From Flavobacteriales bacterium (lineage in GTDB: Bacteria > Bacteroidota > Bacteroidia > Flavobacteriales_D > Crocinitomicaceae), in assembly GCA_947462695.1 (NCBI GenBank), contig CANHQC010000063.1:1-8991 (forward strand): a DNA stretch of 8,991 nt, read 5' to 3'. Every line of letters begins with the position of its first letter. Position 1 is the first letter of the stretch. The notes under the pieces were generated by a model. That model had not been told where the DNA came from, searched no databases, and was given only the letters and a program-made list of their open reading frames with translations. Both the position numbers and the translations under genes were made by a program. Below are positions 1 to 5,678 of this stretch, in pieces.

Positions 1-24
1 CATGATTGAAACTATTTTTTTCAT
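1..24 (-). CDS. Start of a truncated gene, probably an exported protein (8 codons visible)
   Basis: On the minus strand an ATG at 24-22 opens a frame reading M-K-K-I-V-S-I-M up to the window edge. Two lysines followed by hydrophobic residues is how a signal peptide or lipoprotein leader usually begins. It lies 33 bp downstream of the stop of the 58-603 gene, on the same strand, with no terminator-like hairpin between them, so the two may be co-transcribed. Function cannot be told from eight residues. The reading could be chance, because the region is AT-rich and a second ATG sits at 3-1 in the same frame. Confidence 0.45.
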
Positions 25-57
25 GATTAATTTAAATTGTAAGTCATTAAAAACGGT

Positions 58-603
58 TTAGCACCGGTGGGACAAACAATTTAAATTCGGTGGTGGTGAA
101 AGTATTGGAATGAACGGTAAAGATAACTTCGACAGATAAACAAAACAATCCTGCCGTCTTTCAGGTAAGTAGAACTCAATAGTAGGATCTGGAAATTCAA
201 ATTGATCAATAAGCAGCACTTTTACAAGCTTCAAAACGGATGAATTCTGTTTATCGTCTTCCAAATTTGAAGCTATGTGTTTATTTAAATCTTTGAATAA
301 CACTTTTTCTTGGGTATCTGAAATACAACGAAAATGCGTAATCCCGTCACATCCAGTATAAGATTGAACTACATCAAAAAGTTGATTATTCCATTCGAAT
401 TCATTTTTCTTCAACCATTTCAGCCTTTCGATTTGAGAAGTGTTGAAATGAAAATCAACTAACTCTTCTGGAGGAACTCCTCGTTTTAATAACGATTTAA
501 TTTCTTTTTTTATGCGCGTATGCTTCCATTCAAAGAATACTACATAACCGACAAGCTGCCAGCTAAACAGTAGTAAAAAACACCAACCGAAACATTTGCG
601 CAT
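58..603 (-). CDS. Small membrane-anchored protein of unknown function
   Basis: A complete 181-residue protein of no function I can name. Residues about 5-25 form one hydrophobic segment (after M-R-K) ending in a lysine/arginine-rich stretch (K27 to K40), so it is probably a signal anchor or uncleaved signal peptide with the rest in the periplasm. The body is charged, with paired Trp (W63, W71) and a Tyr/Cys/Asp-rich stretch near 80-95 followed by a helical segment E99-H109. The tail is Pro-rich (F164 to P172) and ends in H-R-C. From memory the pattern GY..F near the start and C-I-x-D-x-x-E-K-x-L-F further on resembles an uncharacterised family of small Bacteroidota proteins; this is unverified. 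ATG at 603 is the only Met, so the start is well defined unless a GTG or TTG is used. It is divergent from the esterase, with 38 bp between starts, and may be co-transcribed with the gene beginning at 24. Confidence 0.75.
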   Translation of the reverse strand: MRKCFGWCFLLLFSWQLVGYVVFFEWKHTRIKKEIKSLLKRGVPPEELVDFHFNTSQIERLKWLKKNEFEWNNQLFDVVQSYTGCDGITHFRCISDTQEKVLFKDLNKHIASNLEDDKQNSSVLKLVKVLLIDQFEFPDPTIEFYLPERRQDCFVYLSKLSLPFIPILSPPPNLNCLSHRC

Positions 604-623
604 CCTGCAAAAATATACTTTTA
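596..623 (+). promoter_or_regulatory. Possible promoter of the esterase gene
   Basis: TTG at 596-598, 17 bp spacer, then TACTTTTA at 616-623, which is one mismatch from TAnnTTTG. The start codon follows 18 bp later. The elements overlap the start of the divergent 58-603 gene, so the two promoters would compete for the same 40 bp. No Shine-Dalgarno sequence precedes either gene, as is usual in Bacteroidota. Confidence 0.4.
608..615 (-). promoter_or_regulatory. Possible -7 element for the 58-603 gene
   Basis: The minus strand reads TATTTTTG, a full match to the Bacteroidota -7 consensus TAnnTTTG. Only four bases separate it from the ATG at 603, so transcription would start at or next to the start codon (leaderless mRNA). 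There is no good TTG at the expected 17-23 bp upstream. Weak support. Confidence 0.3.
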
Positions 624-641
624 CAACTTATTGAATCGTTT

Positions 642-1265
642 ATGTCACATTATTTAACAGTTCCAAAAACTGCTCGCTATGAAATCATTGGCTCAATCGA
701 ACAGGCTAAAATAATTGTCTTTGCTCTTCATGGCTACGGTCAACTAGCCCCATATTTTATTCGGAAATTCGAAGGACTAGATGAGAAAATTGCCCTAGTG
801 GTACCAGAAGGACTTCATCGATTTTATTTATCGGGCAGTAACGGAAGAGTTGGTGCATCTTGGATGACGAAAGAAGACCGTGAAAATGACATACAGGATA
901 ATTTGAATTATTTGAATGCATTATATACCCATTTACGCATCAACAACGAAAAGTCAAGGATCGTTTTATTGGGGTTTTCGCAAGGTGGCGCTACAGCTGC
1001 AAGATGGTATACGGAATCCCCACAGTTGTTTCATAAGTTGATCATGTGGGCCTCTATATTTCCTCCAGATATTTCTTTCCCTTTAAAATTAGAAGATACT
1101 CAGGCTCATTTTTTTGTTGTTGGAGATCAAGATGAGTACTTTGATAGTTTGGAGGCAGAAAGTGTTTGTGACTTTTACAAAGCCCACGGATTTAAGTGTT
1201 TGCGATACAGCGGGGGACATAACATTGACACAAACCTATTAAAAGGAATATTAAATCAAATTTGA
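642..1265 (+). CDS. Alpha/beta hydrolase, phospholipase/carboxylesterase family
   Basis: A 207-residue serine hydrolase, close to the usual 200-230 residues of the phospholipase/carboxylesterase (Abhydrolase_2, LYPLA/YpfH-like) family. The catalytic triad is visible: nucleophile Ser113 in G-F-S-Q-G (111-115), Asp164 in G-D-Q-D (161-164), and His193 in G-G-H (191-193). The oxyanion-hole strand is L-H-G-Y-G (29-33). The segment G68 to N87, containing G-A-S-W-M, fits the substrate-side loop of the family. There is no signal peptide, so it acts in the cytoplasm on an ester or thioester, for instance a small acyl or aryl ester; the true substrate is unknown. The gene stands 62 bp before the LolA-like gene on the same strand, but that gene appears to have its own promoter. 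Start: the only well-placed ATG, immediately before the conserved region. Confidence 0.9.
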   Translation: MSHYLTVPKTARYEIIGSIEQAKIIVFALHGYGQLAPYFIRKFEGLDEKIALVVPEGLHRFYLSGSNGRVGASWMTKEDRENDIQDNLNYLNALYTHLRINNEKSRIVLLGFSQGGATAARWYTESPQLFHKLIMWASIFPPDISFPLKLEDTQAHFFVVGDQDEYFDSLEAESVCDFYKAHGFKCLRYSGGHNIDTNLLKGILNQI

Positions 1266-1280
1266 GAAATGAAATGAGTG

Positions 1281-1310
1281 TTGCTTATTTGGCATAATTT
1301 CTGATATTTG
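1281..1310 (+). promoter_or_regulatory. Promoter of the LolA-like gene
   Basis: TTG at 1281-1283, a 19-bp spacer, then GATATTTG at 1303-1310 (7 of 8 to TAnnTTTG) followed by C. The start codon is 17 bp further on. Spacing and sequence fit the pattern described for Flavobacterium and Bacteroides sigma factor A promoters. It indicates transcription independent of the esterase upstream. Confidence 0.55.
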
Positions 1311-1327
1311 CACTGAAAAATCACACA

Positions 1328-1963
1328 ATGAAAAGTATACTTTTTATCATAAGTTTGGTCGCATTTTCCGCCTCAGGACAAGACTCGAAATCCCAAGCCA
1401 TTCTCAATAAACTATCCGCCAAAATCAAAGGTCAAAAATCGTTTTATATCGAATTTAATGCCAATGTTAAAAACAATTCAAACGGAACAAATGCCAGTGA
1501 AACGGGCAAAGGGTGGGTTAAAGGTGAGAAATTTTGTGCTTCTTATGGTAATAATACAATTATATCAAACGGAGTAAAAACATGGACTGTTGTAAAGGAA
1601 GATAAATCGGTTTATGAGACAGATGCGAATGAGCAAGATGAAGAAACAATGAACCCTAAAAAACTCATGACAATTTGGGAGACGGGATTCAAGAACAAGT
1701 ACGAAAAGGAAACGAAATTGAATAATGAGGCCGTACATGTTATAGATCTTTACCCGAAAAATGGAGGGAAAGTTGATTACCACACCATTATTCTATACAT
1801 TTCGAAAACGTCAAACGAATTGAAAAAAGCTGTAATGAAGGCAAAAGATGGAACGGTCATGACCTACACGCTCACAAAGTTTCAAGGAAATCCTGCGATA
1901 GAAGAAACAAAATTTGTTTTCGACTCCAAGAAATATCCGGGTTACACGATTATCAAAGATTAA
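1328..1963 (+). CDS. lolA: LolA-like outer-membrane lipoprotein carrier protein
   Basis: A 211-residue exported protein matching the LolA family in size and layout. LolA is the periplasmic chaperone that takes lipoproteins released by the inner-membrane LolCDE complex and passes them to the outer membrane. Residues 1-17 are a signal peptide with predicted cleavage A-S-G before Q18, and there is no lipobox Cys. The mature part follows the LolA pattern: an amphipathic N-terminal helix (A24 to I33 region), K37-S-F-Y then beta strands, G60-K-G-W-V-K-G-E-K-F, I78-I-S-N-G-V-K-T-W, V95-Y-E-T, and N109-P-K-K-L. The C-terminal half is a series of alternating strands. No other lol genes are near, which is common in Bacteroidota. 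It ends 11 bp from the convergent E1 gene. The Cys at 70 is unpaired. An LolA paralogue with another cargo cannot be excluded. Confidence 0.85.
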   Translation: MKSILFIISLVAFSASGQDSKSQAILNKLSAKIKGQKSFYIEFNANVKNNSNGTNASETGKGWVKGEKFCASYGNNTIISNGVKTWTVVKEDKSVYETDANEQDEETMNPKKLMTIWETGFKNKYEKETKLNNEAVHVIDLYPKNGGKVDYHTIILYISKTSNELKKAVMKAKDGTVMTYTLTKFQGNPAIEETKFVFDSKKYPGYTIIKD

Positions 1964-1974
1964 TTTTTCTCTTT

Positions 1975-3978
1975 TTAATAGCGCAATAGTTCCTGAATAG
2001 CTTCCTCTAAACGTTCTTTAGGCAAGAATTGATTTTCAAGAGGCACAGCAAATGGAACTGGTGTATCTAAAGAAGCAACACGCTTAACTGGTGCATCCAA
2101 GGCATGAAAGCAATTTTCAGTAATTCGTGCTACGATCTCACCCCCTATTCCACCGGTCATACAATCTTCATGCAGCACAAGTGCTTTTCCTGTTTTAGAT
2201 ACTGCCGCATAAACAGCTTCTTCATCAAACGGCAGAAGGGTTCTTAAATCAAGGATTTCGAACGATACATTAGTCATGTTTTCTGCCATTTCCATTGCCC
2301 AATGAACACCTAATCCATATGTGATTATAGTAATATCATTTCCTTCTTTAACAGTCCTTGCTTTGCCAATTTCTACAGTGTAGTAGTCATTAGGAATTTC
2401 TTCTTTAAGACTGCGGTATAAGTACTTGTGTTCAAAAACCATAACTGGATTTGGATCTTCAATTGCGGCATTCAACAATCCTTTCGCATCGTATGGAGTG
2501 GAGGGAAATACTACTTTCAATCCGGGAGTATGGACAAACCATGCTTCATTACTTTGCGAATGAAAAGGTCCAGCTGCTGTACCTGCGCCTGTTGGCATGC
2601 GGACAACCACGTCGGCATTCTGTCCCCATCTCCAATGAATTTTCGCCAGATTATTTACAATTTGATTAAACCCACACGTTACAAAATCAGCGAATTGCAT
2701 TTCAACAATTGCCTTCATTCCTGCAATTGACAAACCTAATCCGGCCCCCACGATAGCGGATTCACAAATTGGTGTATTTCGTACACGACCTTTACCAAAT
2801 TGGTCTACAAATCCTTCAGTCACTTTAAATGCACCTCCATATTCCGCAATATCTTGACCCATTATGACCAATTCTGGATACTTTTCCATGGATTGCTTCA
2901 ATGCATCCTGTATTGCATCGATGAATCGTTTTTCTGTCAGTTCACCTTTTGGATGCACAACTTGTTGATTAAACGGAGCGTGCAAATCGGAATATTCACT
3001 ATCCAAAGATGGCGTAATTAATGGTTCTGCCTGAGCAGCATCGAAACTGTCTTGAATTTCCTTTTTGATCTTTTCCCGAATTGCACCTTCTTCTGAGTCA
3101 GTTAATACCCCAATTTCTTTCAAGAAAAGCTCATAATTTGTAACAGGATCTTTTACACTCCATTCCTCTTGAATTCCATCCGGATAATATTTGGTACCAG
3201 AAGCCTCTTCATGCCCTCGCATTCTAAAGGTCATAAGCTCAAGTAAAAAGGGCCTTGGATTTTTGCGAATATCATCGTTAATCGATCTCACAGTCCTAAT
3301 CACATCCAAAATGTTATTCCCATCAACCTGAACTGCTTCAATACCATATCCAATTCCTTTATCAATGAACTGTTTGCATCTAAATTGTTCAATTGAGGGA
3401 GTTGAAAGTCCCCAACAATTATTTTCTACTGCAATAATGACCGGTAAATCCCAAACTGCTGCCACATTAACTGCTTCATGAAAATCACCTTCAGAGGCAC
3501 CACCGTCTCCAGTGAAAACTATGGTAGATTTTGACTCGTTTTTCAACTTTGCCGCAAGTGCAATTCCATCTGCAATTCCTAATTGAGGACCGAGATGAGA
3601 AATCATTCCAACAATTTTATGTTCTTGGGAACCAAAATGAAAGGAGCGATCTCGACCTTTTGTGAATCCAGATAATTTGCCTTGAAATTGAGCGAATAAT
3701 CGTTGAAGAGGAATGCCGCGAGTAGTGAATACCCCCAAGTTTCTATGCATAGGAAGAATGTACTCATCGGTATTCATGGCATAGGCGCACCCGACTGAAA
3801 TACCTTCTTGCCCCCATCCTGAAAACCATTTGGTAATTTTACCTTGTCGAAGAAGAATCAGCATTTTCTCCTCAATCATTCGAGGTTTTAATAGTGTTTC
3901 GTATATCTGTAGAAGTTCATTATCTTCAAAACCATCTCTATTGAAATCTATTACTCGCTGTGCTAAATCACTCATCAT
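1975..3978 (-). CDS. Fused 2-oxoacid dehydrogenase E1 (alpha and beta subunits in one chain)
   Basis: A 667-residue thiamine-diphosphate enzyme in which E1 alpha (about 20-325) is joined to E1 beta (about 347-667). It decarboxylates a 2-oxoacid and passes the acyl group to the lipoyl domain of an E2 partner. In the alpha half the ThDP/Mg motif runs from G-D-G (157-159) to N-N (186-187); H78-R79, H114 and H256 (in R-G-H-E-E) are active-site positions of the family. In the beta half the catalytic Glu is E406 (T-P-I-C-E-S), followed by H-S-Q-S (473-476) and the C-terminal transketolase domain from about 545. The closest fit is the branched-chain 2-oxoacid (bkdA/bkdB) group, but pyruvate is possible. 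No E2 or E3 gene is adjacent. Start: two ATGs in tandem (3978, 3975); the first is used here. Convergent with lolA and 118 bp from gdhA, with a terminator between. Confidence 0.92.
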   Translation of the reverse strand: MMSDLAQRVIDFNRDGFEDNELLQIYETLLKPRMIEEKMLILLRQGKITKWFSGWGQEGISVGCAYAMNTDEYILPMHRNLGVFTTRGIPLQRLFAQFQGKLSGFTKGRDRSFHFGSQEHKIVGMISHLGPQLGIADGIALAAKLKNESKSTIVFTGDGGASEGDFHEAVNVAAVWDLPVIIAVENNCWGLSTPSIEQFRCKQFIDKGIGYGIEAVQVDGNNILDVIRTVRSINDDIRKNPRPFLLELMTFRMRGHEEASGTKYYPDGIQEEWSVKDPVTNYELFLKEIGVLTDSEEGAIREKIKKEIQDSFDAAQAEPLITPSLDSEYSDLHAPFNQQVVHPKGELTEKRFIDAIQDALKQSMEKYPELVIMGQDIAEYGGAFKVTEGFVDQFGKGRVRNTPICESAIVGAGLGLSIAGMKAIVEMQFADFVTCGFNQIVNNLAKIHWRWGQNADVVVRMPTGAGTAAGPFHSQSNEAWFVHTPGLKVVFPSTPYDAKGLLNAAIEDPNPVMVFEHKYLYRSLKEEIPNDYYTVEIGKARTVKEGNDITIITYGLGVHWAMEMAENMTNVSFEILDLRTLLPFDEEAVYAAVSKTGKALVLHEDCMTGGIGGEIVARITENCFHALDAPVKRVASLDTPVPFAVPLENQFLPKERLEEAIQELLRY

Positions 3979-3992
3979 GTTGGTATTTAGGA

Positions 3993-4025
3993 CAAAATTA
4001 GGTAAAGTTGGAGATATGGGTTCAA
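3993..4025 (-). promoter_or_regulatory. Promoter of the fused E1 gene
   Basis: On the minus strand, TTG (plus 4025-4023), a 22-bp spacer, and TAATTTTG (plus 4000-3993), a full match to TAnnTTTG. The ATG is 14 bp downstream. It lies between the gdhA terminator and the E1 start, so the E1 gene need not depend on gdhA transcription. Confidence 0.5.
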
Positions 4026-4046
4026 GTAGCTTAAGTATATATCAAC

Positions 4047-4073
4047 AAAAAAGGTCGGAAAACCCGACCTTTT
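4047..4073 (-). terminator. Intrinsic terminator of gdhA
   Basis: On the minus strand a perfect 10-bp stem, AAAAGGTCGG paired with CCGACCTTTT, with a 5-base loop, followed by a run of six T (plus 4052-4047) that partly forms the stem. It begins 24 bp after the gdhA stop codon. Six GC-containing core pairs plus the T run make a convincing rho-independent terminator. Confidence 0.85.
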
Positions 4074-4096
4074 AAGTATATGCTTTTTTGGTTCTA

Positions 4097-5452
4097 TTAT
4101 ACCAATCCTTGATCAATCATAGAATCAGCCACTTTAACAAATCCTGCTATATTGGCTCCTTTTACATAGTCAATATAACCATCTTCATTTTTACCGTATT
4201 TAACGCATGCTTCATGAATGGAAACCATAATTCCGTGTAGACGTGAATCAACTTCTTCAGCTGACCATGAAAGTCGAAGGGAATTTTGGGACATTTCAAG
4301 ACCAGAAGTTGCTACACCTCCTGCATTTGATGCTTTACCTGGAGCGAACAATACTTTCGATTTTTGGAAAGCAGCAATTGCTTCTGGTGTTGATGGCATA
4401 TTTGCTCCTTCAGCTACACAGATTACACCGTTTGCAACCAACTGTTCTGCTTCATCCCCATTCAATTCGTTTTGAGTCGCACACGGAAGCGCAATGTCTA
4501 CCTTTACTTCCCATGGACGTTTTCCAGCGATAAATTTTGCTGATGGATATTTTGATGTATATTCAGAAATACGACCTCTTTTTACATTTTTAAGCTCCAT
4601 AACGAACGCAAGTTTATCTGCATCGATTCCCGCTTCGTCGTATATGTATCCTTCTGAATCTGACAATGTCACAACCTTACCACCAAGTTGAGTTGCTTTT
4701 TCACATGCATATTGCGCAACGTTTCCTGATCCTGAAACAGCAACAACTTTACCTTGGAAAGAATCTCCCTTAGTTGCTAACATTTCTTTTGCGAAGTAAA
4801 CAGTACCGTAACCGGTTGCTTCTGGGCGAATCAATGAACCTCCCCAATTTCTCGCTTTTCCAGTCAACACACCAGTAAACTCATTACGAATTCGCTTGTA
4901 TTGACCGAACATGTAGCCAATTTCTCGACCACCTACACCAATATCTCCAGCTGGAACATCGGTATCAGCGCCAATATGACGGCATAATTCTGTCATAAAT
5001 GATTGACAAAACTTCATTACTTCATTATCTGACTTTCCTTTTGGATCAAAATCAGAACCTCCTTTACCTCCACCCATAGGAAGAGTAGTCAATGAATTTT
5101 TAAAAATTTGTTCGAAACCTAAAAACTTCAAAATAGAAAGGTTCACAGACGGGTGAAAACGAAGACCACCTTTGTATGGACCAATTGCTGAGTTGAACTC
5201 AACACGGTAACCACGGTTTATTTGTACTTCTCCTTTGTCATCTAGCCATGGAACTCGGAAAATGATTGTTCTTTCCGGTTCAACAATTCGATCTAAAATT
5301 TTCGCTGCCTTGTATTTTGGTGTTTCTTCGATAACAGGAATTACTGTTTCCGCTACCTCCTGAACAGCTTGAATGAATTCTTTTTCATGCCCTTGTGCCG
5401 CTTTAACACGATCCATAAAAGCATCAATTTCTGCTTGGTACTTACTCGACAT
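4097..5452 (-). CDS. gdhA: NADP-type glutamate dehydrogenase
   Basis: A full-length 451-residue hexameric-type glutamate dehydrogenase (the E. coli enzyme has 447). It catalyses 2-oxoglutarate + ammonium + NADPH to glutamate, mainly for ammonium assimilation. Substrate and catalytic residues are all present: K94 in G-P-Y-K-G-G-L-R, K118, catalytic K130 in P-M-G-G-G-K-G-G (125-132), D170 in P-A-G-D-I-G-V-G, and S383 in T-S-G-L-E-M. The dinucleotide fold has G-S-G-N-V-A at 241-246. D265 (in S-D-S-E-G) and K288 align by eye, with an offset of two, to E. coli residues linked to NADP preference, supporting NADPH use. Cytoplasmic, no signal sequence. It has its own promoter and terminator, so it looks monocistronic. 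Start: ATG at 5452, giving the usual N-terminal length for the family. Confidence 0.97.
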   Translation of the reverse strand: MSSKYQAEIDAFMDRVKAAQGHEKEFIQAVQEVAETVIPVIEETPKYKAAKILDRIVEPERTIIFRVPWLDDKGEVQINRGYRVEFNSAIGPYKGGLRFHPSVNLSILKFLGFEQIFKNSLTTLPMGGGKGGSDFDPKGKSDNEVMKFCQSFMTELCRHIGADTDVPAGDIGVGGREIGYMFGQYKRIRNEFTGVLTGKARNWGGSLIRPEATGYGTVYFAKEMLATKGDSFQGKVVAVSGSGNVAQYACEKATQLGGKVVTLSDSEGYIYDEAGIDADKLAFVMELKNVKRGRISEYTSKYPSAKFIAGKRPWEVKVDIALPCATQNELNGDEAEQLVANGVICVAEGANMPSTPEAIAAFQKSKVLFAPGKASNAGGVATSGLEMSQNSLRLSWSAEEVDSRLHGIMVSIHEACVKYGKNEDGYIDYVKGANIAGFVKVADSMIDQGLV

Positions 5453-5477
5453 TCGCTTTTGTTTTAAAATGACGAAG

Positions 5478-5506
5478 CAAATGTACTTATTTAGTTAACA
5501 TTTCAA
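5478..5506 (-). promoter_or_regulatory. Promoter of gdhA
   Basis: On the minus strand, TTG (plus 5506-5504), an 18-bp spacer, and TACATTTG (plus 5485-5478) followed by C. The -7 element matches TAnnTTTG at every fixed position and the spacer is in the reported 17-23 range. The ATG is 25 bp downstream. This is the best promoter match in the window. Confidence 0.65.
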
Positions 5507-5585
5507 CTATTTTTCAAAAAGATGAAACAAACAATGTATTCTTGGGAGCACGAGGATTTCGTTAAATAGATTCTTCCATTTTCAG

Positions 5586-5620
5586 TTTTTTTTTTATTCA
5601 AGCAACTTTACTTATTTTCG
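5586..5620 (+). promoter_or_regulatory. T10 tract and possible -7 element upstream of the surface protein
   Basis: A run of ten T (5586-5595) is followed 17 bp later by TATTTTCG (5613-5620), one mismatch from TAnnTTTG. No TTG lies at the expected distance, so the T-run occupies the -33 position. The start codon is 58 bp further, leaving a leader of roughly 50 nt, longer than at the other genes here. The surrounding 5507-5678 stretch holds no other recognisable feature. Confidence 0.35.
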
Positions 5621-5678
5621 TTCGTCTGAAAATTAATTTCACATTTAGTTCTCGTTAAGATCCTAATAAAAAAACCAT

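Noticed and set aside
1..28. Direct repeat CATGATT at 1-7 and 22-28
   Set aside because: Seven bases in AT-rich DNA, and each copy contains an in-frame Met codon of the partial minus-strand gene; no further structure.
1959..1979. Inverted repeat ATTAA...TTAAT between the convergent lolA and E1 genes as a shared terminator
   Set aside because: Only five A/T pairs with an 11-base loop; too weak to be called a terminator, and it overlaps both stop codons.
2428..3021. Several open frames of 70-100 residues antisense to the E1 gene
   Set aside because: They overlap each other and a well-supported gene, and their products resemble no protein family.
3978..4097. gdhA and the E1 gene as one amino-acid catabolic operon
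   Set aside because: They are on the same strand 118 bp apart, but a strong terminator and a separate promoter lie between them; NADP-type GdhA is also usually biosynthetic.
4218..4691. Overlapping plus-strand open frames antisense to gdhA
   Set aside because: gdhA is unmistakable and complete; these frames have no signal, domain or start context of their own.
5522..5569. 15-codon ORF (M-K-Q-T-M-Y-S-W-E-H...) on the plus strand between gdhA and the surface protein
   Set aside because: Too short, no ribosome binding site or promoter, and no recognisable leader-peptide character such as a run of one amino acid with an attenuator hairpin.
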